Notes: generated from the letters alone by a model not told the origin. 64,000 bases of DNA from JBBREP01 sp963716525 (GCA_963716525.1 OY970315.1:4278001-4342000), one strand, 5' to 3'. Positions 15,726-24,706 are shown, numbered from the stretch's first letter. Made by a program: numbers and translations.

Positions 15726-17170
15726 CAGGTCCGATCGAGGCGTTCCCGCGCGTCACGGAGCCGCCGGAGGCTGGAGTCCCGACCGAGCAGCACGATCGAG
15801 TCGTACAGCGGCAGGCCGGCATGCACGCCCTCGATGGCTGCGTACACCGCGGGGAGCACCTTGCGCGCCTTGAGTCCGAGGCCGTCCTCGGCGACGGCCT
15901 TGAGATCCATGGCATCGACGGTCCACTCAGCCTGCGCAACGTGCGCGATCACCGCGTCGAGCAGCTCGCCGGCCCGCTCGGTGCCCGCCAACTTGGTCCA
16001 CGAGTCCGGAGCGATCTCGAGGTCGTCGTCGGGTGTGAACAGGAAGCGGCACTGCTCGGCGATCTGCACGAGCGTGGTCGCACGCGGCTGCGCGAGGGCC
16101 ACAGCCTCGACGAGTTTGCGCTCGCCCTCCGGGTCGGCGTCGATCAGGTCGCCGTAGCGTGCGTTCGCGAACGGGCGCACCGCGGCCACCAAGTCGCCCG
16201 GAGCCATGGCGCGGATGTGCTCTCCGTTCATCCACTCGAGCTTCTTGGCGTCGAACGTGGCCGACGCGTGTGTGATGTCGACCACGTCGAAGCCCTTGAC
16301 GAGCGCATCGACCGACATCACCTCGCGGTCGTCGCCCGGCGACCAGCCGAGCAACGCGAGATAGTTCACGAGCGCCGACGGCAGGTAGCCGGCCTCGCGG
16401 TACTCCTCCACCGAGACCGCGCCGTGCCGCTTGCTGAGCTTGTGGCCACCCGGCCCGATGATCAGGGGGCAGTGGGCGTACCAGGGATCGTCGGGCACGC
16501 CGAGCGCGTGGCGGATCGCGAGCACACGGTGCGTGGTGTCGAGGAGATCGGCACCGCGGATCACGTGCGTGATGCCCATATCGATGTCGTCGACCGCGTT
16601 GGCGAGGAAGAACACCGGCGCGCCGTCCGACCGCACGATCACGAAGTCCGAGATCGTCGACCACGGCACCACCACCTCGCCGCGCACGATGTCGACGAAG
16701 CGGCTCTCACCTTCGTCGGGCGTGCGGAAGCGGATCGACACCGGCCGCCCCTCTGCCCGGCGGGCGGCCCGTGCGGGCTCGTCGAGGTCGCGGCATGTGC
16801 CGTCGTAGCCGGGTGGCCGGCCGGCTGCCTGCGCGGCCGCATTGCGGGCGTCGAGCTCGTCCTTGGTGCAGTAGCACTCGTACGCGTGACCTTCCGCGGT
16901 GAGTCGCTGGGCCGCGGCACGGTGATCGTCGGCGAGCGACGACTGCAACACCGGCTCGCCGTCCCACTGGAGACCCAGCCAGCTCAGCGCGCGGTACACG
17001 TTCTCGACCGCTTCGGGGGTGGAGCGTGCGAGGTCGGTGTCCTCGACGCGCAGCAGGAACACGCCGCCGGTGTGGTGCGCGTACAGGAAGTTGAACAGCG
17101 CAGTGCGCGCATTGCCGACGTGCAGCTCACCCGTGGGCGCGGGTGAGTAGCGGACGCGGACGCCGGACAT
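15725..17170 (-). CDS. gltX: Glutamyl-tRNA synthetase
   Basis: Class I aminoacyl-tRNA synthetase, 481 aa. The HIGH-type motif is in RYSPAPTGELHVGNARTALF, the KMSKS-type motif in GGHKLSKRHGAVS, and the helical anticodon-binding C-terminal half is intact. In actinobacteria the enzyme is usually non-discriminating and also charges tRNA-Gln; both cognate tRNAs lie directly downstream. ATG start at 17170 with MSGVRVRYSPAPTGE, as usual. It is one of the large core genes here with no frameshift. Confidence 0.96.
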   Translation of the reverse strand: MSGVRVRYSPAPTGELHVGNARTALFNFLYAHHTGGVFLLRVEDTDLARSTPEAVENVYRALSWLGLQWDGEPVLQSSLADDHRAAAQRLTAEGHAYECYCTKDELDARNAAAQAAGRPPGYDGTCRDLDEPARAARRAEGRPVSIRFRTPDEGESRFVDIVRGEVVVPWSTISDFVIVRSDGAPVFFLANAVDDIDMGITHVIRGADLLDTTHRVLAIRHALGVPDDPWYAHCPLIIGPGGHKLSKRHGAVSVEEYREAGYLPSALVNYLALLGWSPGDDREVMSVDALVKGFDVVDITHASATFDAKKLEWMNGEHIRAMAPGDLVAAVRPFANARYGDLIDADPEGERKLVEAVALAQPRATTLVQIAEQCRFLFTPDDDLEIAPDSWTKLAGTERAGELLDAVIAHVAQAEWTVDAMDLKAVAEDGLGLKARKVLPAVYAAIEGVHAGLPLYDSIVLLGRDSSLRRLRDARERLDRT

Positions 17171-17183
17171 GGAATCGACGATG

Positions 17184-17567
17184 TTACGCCGCGACTACAC
17201 CACGAACGGTCGCGACAATCTCCTCGGCCGACGCACCGGGCGTGAGCACGGCCGCGACACCGGCGGCTTCGAGGTCGGGCCGGTCGGCGTCGGGCACGAT
17301 GCCGCCGACGACCACGGGCACATCGAGCTCGATCGCGCGCAGCGCGTCGACCACTGCGGGGGCCAGCGTGAGGTGCGCGCCCGACAGCAGCGACAGCCCG
17401 ACCACGTCGACGTCCTCGTCACGAGCGGCGGCGGCGACGCCCTCGGGCGTGTTGAACAGGCCGAGGTACACCACCTCGAAGCCCGCATCGCGCAGGATGC
17501 GCGCCACCACCTTCACACCGCGGTCGTGACCGTCGAGGCCGACCTTGGCCACGAGCACACGCGCCAT
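17184..17567 (-). CDS. B12-binding small subunit of acyl-CoA mutase
   Basis: Stand-alone cobalamin-binding domain of 127 aa. GLDGHDRGVKVVARILRDAG contains the DxHxxG motif whose His coordinates cobalt; GLSLLSGAH and VVVGGIVPDAD are the other cofactor-contact loops. It is separated from the catalytic subunit by 13 bp. This large-plus-small architecture is that of isobutyryl-CoA mutase (IcmA/IcmB) and 2-hydroxyisobutyryl-CoA mutase, unlike single-chain methylmalonyl-CoA mutase. ATG start at 17567. Confidence 0.88.
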   Translation of the reverse strand: MARVLVAKVGLDGHDRGVKVVARILRDAGFEVVYLGLFNTPEGVAAAARDEDVDVVGLSLLSGAHLTLAPAVVDALRAIELDVPVVVGGIVPDADRPDLEAAGVAAVLTPGASAEEIVATVRGVVAA

Positions 17568-17580
17568 CAGCTGCGCCGCA

Positions 17581-19230
17581 TCAGATTCTGGGGTGCTCGA
17601 CGTAGCGGCCGAACACCTCGGCGAGCGTCGCCATGATCTCGCCGACCGTCGCGCGGGCACCGACAGCCTCGACGAGTGCCGGCATCACGTTGCGCTCGTG
17701 GTCGGCCGCGACGGTCTTCAGGGTATCGAGCCGGCGGTGCACGAGCTCGCCGTCGCGCTGCCGGCGGACGGCCGCGAGCCGGTCGCACTGGCGGCGTTCG
17801 TCCTCGTTGGTGATGCGCAGGAGCGGGATCTCGTCGTCTTCGTTGCCCTCGGTGAAACGGTTCACGCCCACCACGACGCGCTCGCCGCGGTTGACGGCCT
17901 TCTCGAAGTCGTACGCGGCGTCGGCGATCTCGCTCTGGAACCAGCCCTCCTCGATGCCCACGATCACACCGTCGAGCATCGAGCCGTGCCCGAGTTGCTC
18001 GATGTGGGTGAAGATCTCGTCGGCCCTGCGCTCCATCTCCTCGGTGAGCGCCTCGACGAAGTAGGAGCCGCCGAGCGGGTCGGCCACCGCAGCAGCACCG
18101 GTCTCGTGCGCGATCACCTGCTGGGTGCGCAGGGCGATGCGTGCCGCCTTCGCGCTCGGGGAGCGCCAGCGCCTCGTCCATGGAGTTCGTGTGCAGGCTC
18201 TGCGTGCCGCCGAGCACCGCGGCGAGCGCCTCGATCGCGGTGCGCACGACGTTGACCTCGGGCTGCTCGGCGGTGAGCGACACACCAGCGGTCTGGGCGT
18301 GGAAGCGGAGCGCGCAACTGCGCTCGTCGGTGGCGCCGTAGCGCCCGCGCATCCAGCGCGACCAGATGCGTCGGGCGGCTCGGTACTTCGCGATCTCCTC
18401 GAAGAAGTCGATGTGGGCGTTGAAGAAGAACGACAGGCGGGGCGCGAACTCGTCGACCGCCAGGCCCGCGCCTCTGGCGAGCTCCACGTACGCGAAGCCG
18501 TTCGCGAGCGTGAACGCCAGCTCCTGGAGCGCAGTCGAACCGGCCTCGCGGATGTGGTAGCCGGAGATCGAGATCGTGTTCCAGCGGGGCATCTCGGCCG
18601 CGCAGAACGTGATGGTGTCGCGCACCAGGCGCATCGACTCGCGCGGGGGAACACGAACTCCTTCTGGGCCTGGTACTCCTTCAGGATGTCGTTCTGCAGC
18701 GTGCCACCGAGCCTCGCCCTCGGCACGCCGTGCGCTTCGGCGTTGGCCACGAACATCGCGAGCAGCACCGCAGCCGGTGCGTTGATCGTCATCGACGTGG
18801 TGATCCCGCCGAGATCGATGTCGCGATAGAGGTCGGCGACGTCGTCGATCGTGTCGACCGCCACACCGCAGCGCCCGACCTCGCCGAGCGACTTCGGATC
18901 GTCGGAATCGAGGCCCATGAGCGTGGGCATGTCGAACGCGGTCGAGAGCCCGTGCCCGCCTGCCGCGATCAGCGCCTTGAAGCGCTCGTTGGTGTCGACC
19001 GCGGTGCCGAAGCCGGCGAACATCCGCATCGTCCACGGCTTCGTGCGGTACATCGACGCGTACGGGCCGCGCGTGTACGGCGGGAGGCCGGGGAACTCGC
19101 CGCCGTCGGGACCGTAGACCGGTTCGAGCGGGATGCCGCCCATCGTCTCGACCGGCGCGGCGCCGGCGGGGACGCTGCGGTCGTAGGCGGCGCGCCAACG
19201 TTCCCGGTTCGTCTGCGGCGTGTCGGCCAT
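17581..19230 (-). CDS. Acyl-CoA mutase large subunit, isobutyryl-CoA-mutase-type residues, two frameshifts
   Basis: Catalytic subunit of a coenzyme-B12-dependent acyl-CoA mutase, about 550 aa. The substrate-pocket positions are Phe71 (TMRMFAGFG) and Gln189 (KEYQAQKEF). From known structures, methylmalonyl-CoA mutase has Tyr/Arg, isobutyryl-CoA mutase Phe/Gln and hydroxyisobutyryl-CoA mutase Ile/Gln at the equivalent sites, 118 residues apart as here. So interconversion of isobutyryl- and butyryl-CoA is the best guess. Two compensating indels in C runs, a deletion near 18647 (CCCCC) and an insertion near 18160 (CCCC), break the frame. Confidence 0.8.
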   Translation of the reverse strand: MADTPQTNRERWRAAYDRSVPAGAAPVETMGGIPLEPVYGPDGGEFPGLPPYTRGPYASMYRTKPWTMRMFAGFGTAVDTNERFKALIAAGGHGLSTAFDMPTLMGLDSDDPKSLGEVGRCGVAVDTIDDVADLYRDIDLGGITTSMTINAPAAVLLAMFVANAEAHGVPRARLGGTLQNDILKEYQAQKEFVFPRASRCAWCATPSRSARPRCPAGTRSRSPATTSARPVRLRSRSWRSRSRTASRTWSSPEARAWRSTSSRPACRSSSTPTSTSSRRSRSTEPPDASGRAGCAGATAPPTSAVARSASTPRPLVCRSPPSSPRSTSCAPRSRRSPRCSAARRACTRTPWTRRWRSPSAKAARIALRTQQVIAHETGAAAVADPLGGSYFVEALTEEMERRADEIFTHIEQLGHGSMLDGVIVGIEEGWFQSEIADAAYDFEKAVNRGERVVVGVNRFTEGNEDDEIPLLRITNEDERRQCDRLAAVRRQRDGELVHRRLDTLKTVAADHERNVMPALVEAVGARATVGEIMATLAEVFGRYVEHPRI

Positions 19231-19250
19231 CGCCCTAGTTTCGCACGCCG

Positions 19251-20144
19251 ATGGCCGCGACGATTCGCCCGGCGACCGAACGTGACCTGCCCGCCTGTCA
19301 CGAGGTGTGGCTGTCGAGCGAACCGAACCGGCTGCGGGACGTCCCACCTCCAGCCGCGGGCACGGTGCTGCCGCTGCACGAGCACGAGCTGCACACCGGT
19401 CGGCTGCTCGTGGCCGAGGACGCCGGCAACGTCGTTGCCTTCGGCGCGACGCTCACCCGGTCGGGCGTCGTGTACCTCGCCGACCTGTTCGTGCGGCCGT
19501 CGCAACAAGGACGCGGGATCGGCCGGGCGCTGCTGCACGGGCTGCTCGACGACGCCCCGCCCCGGCGGTTCACCTTCGCCTCGACACACCCCGCGGCTCG
19601 CCCGCTCTACGCCACCTTCGGGATGGTCGAGCGTTGGAGCCTGCACTACCTGGACGCGTCGCACGACTCGCTCGCGCTCGACGCGCTGGATGCGGAGGGC
19701 GTCGTGGCAGTCGCCGCGAGCGTCGACGACGTGATCGACCTCGACCGTCGGGTGACGGGCCGTGACCGGCGCGTCGACCTGGAGCACGAGCGCGACCGGC
19801 TCGGCTGGCGCTGCTTCCTGCTGCAGCGCGACGGCGCCACGATCGGCTACAGCGTGGTCGTGCACCCGCAGTGGTGGGTGCCGTGGAAGCCGCACGGCGC
19901 ACGGGTTGCGCCGGTGATGGTGGGGCAGCCCGGCGACGCGCGTGGTGCCGTCGCGGCGACGGTGCGCGCCGCGCTCGAGCTCGGTGCCACCGACCTCAGC
20001 ACCTTCGTGCCGTCCGAGCACGCGGCATTGCCGATGCTCCTCGCCGCCGGCTTCGTCGACGACGACGACCAGGATGCGTACATGGCGAGCGACCCCGGGC
20101 TCCTCGACCCCGAGCGCTACCTCCCCCCGATCGACGTCCCCTGA
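19251..20144 (+). CDS. GNAT-family N-acetyltransferase, tandem domains
   Basis: A 297-aa protein with an N-terminal GNAT domain: acetyl-CoA loop VRPSQQGRGIGRALLHGLLD (Q/RxxGxG/A), preceded by VVYLADLFV. The second half (residues about 150-290) looks like a degenerate second GNAT repeat (GATIGYSVVVHPQWWVPWK, then TVRAALELGATDLSTFVPSE). The substrate is unknown. It is divergent from the mutase gene with only 20 bp between starts, so the promoters overlap or transcripts are leaderless. Confidence 0.82.
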   Translation: MAATIRPATERDLPACHEVWLSSEPNRLRDVPPPAAGTVLPLHEHELHTGRLLVAEDAGNVVAFGATLTRSGVVYLADLFVRPSQQGRGIGRALLHGLLDDAPPRRFTFASTHPAARPLYATFGMVERWSLHYLDASHDSLALDALDAEGVVAVAASVDDVIDLDRRVTGRDRRVDLEHERDRLGWRCFLLQRDGATIGYSVVVHPQWWVPWKPHGARVAPVMVGQPGDARGAVAATVRAALELGATDLSTFVPSEHAALPMLLAAGFVDDDDQDAYMASDPGLLDPERYLPPIDVP

Positions 20145-20163
20145 CGCTCCGCCGCACCGGCGG

Positions 20164-21360
20164 TCACTCAAACGTGATCTGGGCGGCGCGCAGGCCGTAG
20201 ACGAACGCGTTCGGCATCTCGACCACCGAGCCGTCGACGATGTGCCAGGTGCCGGTGCGGCGCAGGAGCTCCTCGAAGAAGATCTTGATCTCCAGGCGGG
20301 CGAGCGATGCGCCCAGGCAGAAGTGGGTGCCGAACCCGAACGCCAGGTGGTGGTTCGGCGTGCGGGCCAGGTGCAGCGCCTCCGGTTCGGTGAAGTGCTT
20401 CGGGTCGCGGTTCGCCGACGAGTACATCAGCAGCACCTGGTCGCCGGCCCGGATCGTGGTGCCGTGCAGCTCGTAGTCGACGGTGGCGCAGCGGCACATG
20501 TTGTGGATCGGCGTGACGTAGCGGATCATCTCCTCGACCGCGTACACGAGATCGGCCTCGCCGCCGGCTCGGAGCGCGGCCACGTCGTCGGGCCGGCTGC
20601 TCAGCTCCACCAGCATCCGCGCGATCACCGTGCGAGTGGTCTCCGCACCGCCGTCGAGGAGCAGCAGGCAGTCGGAGATCACCTCGGAGATCCCGAACGG
20701 CTGCCCGCCGACCTCCGAGAGCTTCGTCCATACCGAGACGACGTCGTCGACCGGGCAGGCCCGCTTCGTCTCGTACAAGTCGTTGCACGCGGCCGCGAAC
20801 TCCATCGCCGCCACGATGCCCGCCTCGTCGTGATACCGAGGGCCGCCGCCGAGCGCGATCGTGCGCTGCGACCACTCCATCAGCTTCGGCCACATCTCGT
20901 CGGGGAAACCGAGCAGCAGCCCGATCATCATCGCGGGTAGCGGCGCCGCGAGGTCGCTCACCACGTCGCCGCCGCCGTTCGCGAGCGCGTCGTCGAGGAG
21001 ACCGACGACCACCTCGCGCACGTGCGACTCCCAGCTGCCGACCGCACGCGGCGTGAACCGGCGGGCGACGATCTTGCGCCGGGCCGCATGGAGCGGATCG
21101 TCGAGACCGATGATCGACGGGTCGGCGCCCATCTTCGGGCGGTAGCCGTGCACCGGGTCGGCGTTGGAGAAGATGTCGTTGCGCTTCTCGATCTCGACGA
21201 CGTCGTCGTAGCGCGAGATGCCCCACAGCTCGTTCCTGGCGTCCCAGTACACCGGCGCGTGCTCGCGCATCCACGCGTACGTCGCGTAGGGGTCGTGCAC
21301 GTAGAAGTCGCCGGCCAGCAGGTCGATGGTGCGCTCGGTGACGTCGCTCACGCCGCTCAC
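20164..21360 (-). CDS. Cytochrome P450
   Basis: Soluble bacterial P450 of 398 aa, a heme monooxygenase. The heme-Cys loop is FGFGTHFCLGASLARLEIKI, the I-helix oxygen-binding region is LLLDGGAETTRTVIARMLVE, and the K-helix contains YAVEEMIRYVTP (ExxR form EEMIR). The substrate is unknown; the neighbourhood of acyl-CoA and LLM enzymes suggests lipid or steroid oxidation, as inference only. No ferredoxin is adjacent. Start GTG 21360, with another in-frame GTG at 21351. Confidence 0.93.
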   Translation of the reverse strand: MSGVSDVTERTIDLLAGDFYVHDPYATYAWMREHAPVYWDARNELWGISRYDDVVEIEKRNDIFSNADPVHGYRPKMGADPSIIGLDDPLHAARRKIVARRFTPRAVGSWESHVREVVVGLLDDALANGGGDVVSDLAAPLPAMMIGLLLGFPDEMWPKLMEWSQRTIALGGGPRYHDEAGIVAAMEFAAACNDLYETKRACPVDDVVSVWTKLSEVGGQPFGISEVISDCLLLLDGGAETTRTVIARMLVELSSRPDDVAALRAGGEADLVYAVEEMIRYVTPIHNMCRCATVDYELHGTTIRAGDQVLLMYSSANRDPKHFTEPEALHLARTPNHHLAFGFGTHFCLGASLARLEIKIFFEELLRRTGTWHIVDGSVVEMPNAFVYGLRAAQITFE

Positions 21361-21440
21361 CTTAGAAGCGTGGACGGCACCGCGGCACAGCCCGGCGGGT
21401 AGCGTCGGTCGACAGAGCCGACAGCGAGGAGTTGGGCATC

Positions 21441-22541
21441 ATGCGCGGGATCGTGTTCGTGGGCGACGGCGTCGCCGAGGTGACCGACGAGCTCGAGGTG
21501 CGCGGGCCGCAACCACACGAGGTCAGCGTGCGGATGGTGAACGCGGGCGTGTGCCACAGCGACCTCTCGGTGCTCGACGGCACCATCCCGTTCCCGTCGC
21601 CGTGCGCGATGGGCCACGAGGGTGCCGGCATCGTCGAGGAGGTGGGCAGCGCGGTCAAGACGGTCAAGCCCGGCGACCACGTCGTGCTGTCGACGCTCGC
21701 CTCGTGCGGCCGCTGCTCGGCGTGCGCGCGGGGCCTGCCGACCCGCTGCCGGCAGTCGATCGGCAACTGGACCCAGCCGTTCACGTACAAGGGCCAGCCG
21801 ACGTTCAACTTCGCAGCGGTGTCGTGCTTCGCCGAGGTGACCGTCGTCGACGCGGTGCAGGCCGTGAAGATCCCCGAGGATGTGCCGCTCACCTCCGCGT
21901 GTCTCATCGGCTGCGGCGTGATCACCGGCATGGGCGCGGTGCTCAACCGTGCGAAGGTGCAGCCGGGCGAGAACGCGGCCGTGTTCGGCGTGGGCGGCGT
22001 GGGCTTGAACGCGATCCAGGCGCTGCGGCTCGCCGGCGCAGCGCGCATCATCGCGGTCGACGCGCTCGCATCGAAGGAGCCGCTGGCGATGCAGTTCGGC
22101 GCCACCGACTGGATCGACGCCACGAAGGTGGAGTCGGTGAGCGATGCCATCCGCGAGCTGCTCCCCGGCGGCAAGGGCATCTACCGGCCCGGCGGCGTCG
22201 ACTGGGCGTTCGAGTGCAGCGGCGTGCCGAAGGTGCTCCACGACGCGCTCGCGTCGCTCGACTGGGGCGGCACGGCCGTCGCCGTGGGCGTGCCGCCGCA
22301 GACCGCGATGCTCGAGACCCCGATCTTCGAGTCGTTCATCTACATCGACCGGGGGTTGATCGGCTGCCGCTACGGCACCGCCCGCCCGCACCACGACTTC
22401 CCGAAGATCGCCGAGCTGTACCAGCAGGGCAAGGTGCTGCTCGACGAGCTCGTGAGCGCGGTCTACCCGCACAGCGAATTCGACACCGTGCGCCACGACA
22501 TGCACGAGGGCAAGCTCGCCCGCGGCGTCCTCGCCTTCTGA
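21441..22541 (+). CDS. Zinc-dependent alcohol dehydrogenase (MDR family)
   Basis: Medium-chain dehydrogenase, about 366 aa. Catalytic zinc ligands Cys38 (GVCHSD) and His59-Glu60 (GHEGAG), structural zinc lobe CGRCSACARGLPTRC, and the NAD-binding AAVFGVGGVGLNAIQALRLA. It resembles the class III/ADH group acting on alcohols or S-hydroxymethyl thiols such as mycothiol adducts; the exact substrate is open. ATG 21441 is preferred since GAGGA lies at 10 bp, while the TTG at 21432 is too close to it. Confidence 0.9.
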   Translation: MRGIVFVGDGVAEVTDELEVRGPQPHEVSVRMVNAGVCHSDLSVLDGTIPFPSPCAMGHEGAGIVEEVGSAVKTVKPGDHVVLSTLASCGRCSACARGLPTRCRQSIGNWTQPFTYKGQPTFNFAAVSCFAEVTVVDAVQAVKIPEDVPLTSACLIGCGVITGMGAVLNRAKVQPGENAAVFGVGGVGLNAIQALRLAGAARIIAVDALASKEPLAMQFGATDWIDATKVESVSDAIRELLPGGKGIYRPGGVDWAFECSGVPKVLHDALASLDWGGTAVAVGVPPQTAMLETPIFESFIYIDRGLIGCRYGTARPHHDFPKIAELYQQGKVLLDELVSAVYPHSEFDTVRHDMHEGKLARGVLAF

Positions 22542-22551
22542 CCACACCCCT

Positions 22552-22595
22552 CATGCGTCGTTTGGGACCGCTATTTGGTACCCAAACGACGCATG
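22552..22595. repeat. 44-bp palindromic repeat, copy 1
   Basis: Identical to 43626-43669 and 62700-62743. Arms CATGCGTCGTTTGGG...ACC and GGT-A-CCCAAACGACGCATG pair over 18 bp with one bulged base around the loop GCTATTT. This copy lies between the convergent ends of the alcohol dehydrogenase and an LLM gene, where it may also terminate transcription on both strands. Confidence 0.92.
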
Positions 22596-22596
22596 G

Positions 22597-23730
22597 TCAG
22601 GCTGGGGCGGGGGGCTGGGCGGCCCGCTGGGTGGCCGTCGAGAACTCGGGGTCCTTGTCGAACTGCGGCAGCAGGTGCTTGCCGAACGTGGTCACGGCTT
22701 CGCACGCGACCTCACGCGACATCGTGGTGGACAGCATGCCGAACACGAGCTGATCGACCCCGGCATCGGCGAACTTCTGCACCGCCGGCTCGACCTCGTC
22801 GGGCGTGCCGAAGCACGAAGCCGACGACGCACACATCTTGTCGATGTCGGACGCGCTCGCCTCGGGGATCAGGTCGGGCCACACCGGGATACCGGCCGGC
22901 CGCGGGAACGTGTCGAGATACTTGAACAGCAGGCTCGTGTGATACGCGCCCTGCAGACCGAGCGCGATGTCGCGCACGCGCTGGCCGTCCTCGAGACACA
23001 GCATGTTCGTGGTGACCATGATGTTGTTGTTCACGTACTCGCCGACCGGCTCGGCCTTCTCGATGTTCTTCTTGTAGGAGTCGATGAGCGGCTTGAGCTG
23101 CTCGACCGAGGCCATCGTGAAGCACAGCACGCCGAGCCCCATCTGGGCGGCCTTCTCGAACGTCGATGGCGATCCCGCGGCCACCCACAGGGGCGGGTGT
23201 GGGTTCGTGTACGGCTTCGGCAGCACGTTGCGCGGCGGCATCGAGAAGAAGCGACCGTCGTGACCGGCGTACTCGCCGTCGGCCCACATCTTGGTGAACT
23301 CGACGATCACCTCGTCGAACATCTCGCGCGTCAGCTCGGGGTCGTCGATCCCGAAGCCCTTCTGCTCGGTGGACGACGAGCCGCGGCCCATACCGAACTC
23401 GAAGCGACCCTCCGAGAGATGGTCGAGCATCGCCACACGCTCGGCCACGCGCGCCGGCGGGTTCACCGGCGGCGTGATGTTGAAGATGCCGGATCCGATG
23501 TGGATGCGCTCGGTGGCCGCGGCGAGGTAGCCGAGGAACACCTCGTTCGCCGACAGGTGCGAGTACTCCGTGAGGAAGTGGTGCTCGGTGGCCCACGTGT
23601 ACTTGAAGCCCGCCTTGTCGGCGGCGACGGTCCACGCGACCTCGTCCATCATCCGGTGGTGCTCACGGAGCGGGTCGCCGGGCCGGTAGCCGGGAAGGAG
23701 GCAGCCGCTGTTGAAGAGTCCGAATTCCAT
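22597..23730 (-). CDS. LLM-class flavin-dependent oxidoreductase
   Basis: Luciferase-like protein of 377 aa. The N-terminus MEFGLFNSGCLLPGY, then YTWATEHHFLTEYSHLSANE and RIHIGSGIFNITPPVNPPAR, are typical of luciferase-like monooxygenases related to alkanal monooxygenase. FEFGMGRGSSSTEQKGFGID is the flavin-phosphate region. Both FMN and F420 are possible. It is divergent from another LLM gene with a KstR-like palindrome between. Its 3' end abuts a 44-bp repeat. Confidence 0.88.
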   Translation of the reverse strand: MEFGLFNSGCLLPGYRPGDPLREHHRMMDEVAWTVAADKAGFKYTWATEHHFLTEYSHLSANEVFLGYLAAATERIHIGSGIFNITPPVNPPARVAERVAMLDHLSEGRFEFGMGRGSSSTEQKGFGIDDPELTREMFDEVIVEFTKMWADGEYAGHDGRFFSMPPRNVLPKPYTNPHPPLWVAAGSPSTFEKAAQMGLGVLCFTMASVEQLKPLIDSYKKNIEKAEPVGEYVNNNIMVTTNMLCLEDGQRVRDIALGLQGAYHTSLLFKYLDTFPRPAGIPVWPDLIPEASASDIDKMCASSASCFGTPDEVEPAVQKFADAGVDQLVFGMLSTTMSREVACEAVTTFGKHLLPQFDKDPEFSTATQRAAQPPAPA

Positions 23731-23753
23731 GGCGGCGCACGATACACGAGAAA

Positions 23754-23767
23754 TGGAACAGGTTCTA
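23754..23767. promoter_or_regulatory. KstR-like operator between divergent LLM genes
   Basis: TGGAACAGGTTCTA fits the published mycobacterial KstR operator pattern TnnAACnnGTTnnA at every fixed position. It lies 24 bp from the ATG of the minus-strand LLM gene and 24 bp from the first possible GTG of the plus-strand one, so one regulator could control both. No kstR gene is in the window; another TetR-type repressor with a similar site is possible. Confidence 0.55.
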
Positions 23768-23790
23768 ATCTTCGCTCTAAGGTGGCGGCC

Positions 23791-24681
23791 GTGCGCTGGA
23801 CCGTTCCCTTCCCCATGTTCCCGGCCGACCACCTGCTCCCGATGGCCCGCGCGGCCGAGGCGAACGGCTTCGACACGATCGCGCTGCCCGACTCGGTCTT
23901 CTACCCGCGTGACGTCACCGCGCAGTACCCGTACTCGCCCGACGGCTCGCGCTTTTGGGCGCCCGACACGCCGTTCGTCGACCCGTTCGTGGGCATCGCC
24001 GCGATGGCTGCGGTCACCGAACGGATCCGCTTCACGACGAACGTGGTGAAGCTCGCGATCCGCGATCCGCTGCTCGTGGCCAAGCAGCTCGCGTCGATGG
24101 CGGTCATGTCGCACGACCGGGTCAGCCTCGGCGTGGGCCTGTCGTGGATCCCCGAGGAGTTCGCGTGGACGCACACCGATATGCGCACGCGCGGCAAGCG
24201 AGCCGACGAGATGATCGAGATCCTCAAGCTCGTGTGCGCCGGGAACGGTCCCGAGTTCGTCGAGTACCACGGCACCTACTACGACGTCGGTCCGTTGATG
24301 ATCTCGCCGGCGCCGAGCACGCCGGTGAAGATCCACGTCGGCGGGCTTTCCGAGCCTGCGTTCCGGCGGGCGGCCCGCCTCGCCGACGGCTGGATCTCCG
24401 TGCAGAACACCCGGGCCGAGATCGAGCACGCGGTCGAGCGCCTGGCGCACTATCGCAAGGAGTTCGGGCGCAGCTCGCCGGGCGGTGGGGGCGGCGAGTT
24501 CGAGATCAACTCGCTGTGCATCGACACGTTCGACCTCGACGGCTACCGCGCCCTTGCCGACATCGGCGTCACCGAGCTGCAGACCGTGCCCTGGTACTTC
24601 TACGGCGGCGACCCCGACGACCTCTCGACACGCGTCGACTCGCTCGCCCGCTTCGCCGACGAGGTCATCGCCAAGTATTGA
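23791..24681 (+). CDS. LLM-class F420-dependent oxidoreductase
   Basis: A 296-aa luciferase-like oxidoreductase starting with VRWTVPFPMFPADHLLPMAR. The hallmark segments are FDTIALPDSVFYPRDVTAQY, RIRFTTNVVKLAIRDPLLVA, VSLGVGLSWIPEEFAWT and PVKIHVGGLSEPAFRRAARL, matching the actinobacterial F420-dependent subgroup with N-terminal Pro-rich strand. The substrate is unknown. GTG 23791 or in-frame GTG 23782 may be the start. It is divergent from the gene at 23730 across a KstR-like site. Confidence 0.88.
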   Translation: MRWTVPFPMFPADHLLPMARAAEANGFDTIALPDSVFYPRDVTAQYPYSPDGSRFWAPDTPFVDPFVGIAAMAAVTERIRFTTNVVKLAIRDPLLVAKQLASMAVMSHDRVSLGVGLSWIPEEFAWTHTDMRTRGKRADEMIEILKLVCAGNGPEFVEYHGTYYDVGPLMISPAPSTPVKIHVGGLSEPAFRRAARLADGWISVQNTRAEIEHAVERLAHYRKEFGRSSPGGGGGEFEINSLCIDTFDLDGYRALADIGVTELQTVPWYFYGGDPDDLSTRVDSLARFADEVIAKY

Positions 24682-24706
24682 ACCGCGGGCGGGTAACACT
24701 GGTCCG

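Noticed and set aside
17184..19230. Methylmalonyl-CoA mutase
   Set aside because: Separate B12 subunit and Phe/Gln pocket residues fit the isobutyryl-CoA mutase type better than Tyr/Arg of methylmalonyl-CoA mutase.
22675..23790. Plus-strand frame extending the LLM gene upstream by about 370 codons
   Set aside because: Antisense to the divergent LLM gene; the domain and a plausible GTG start at 23791, after the operator.
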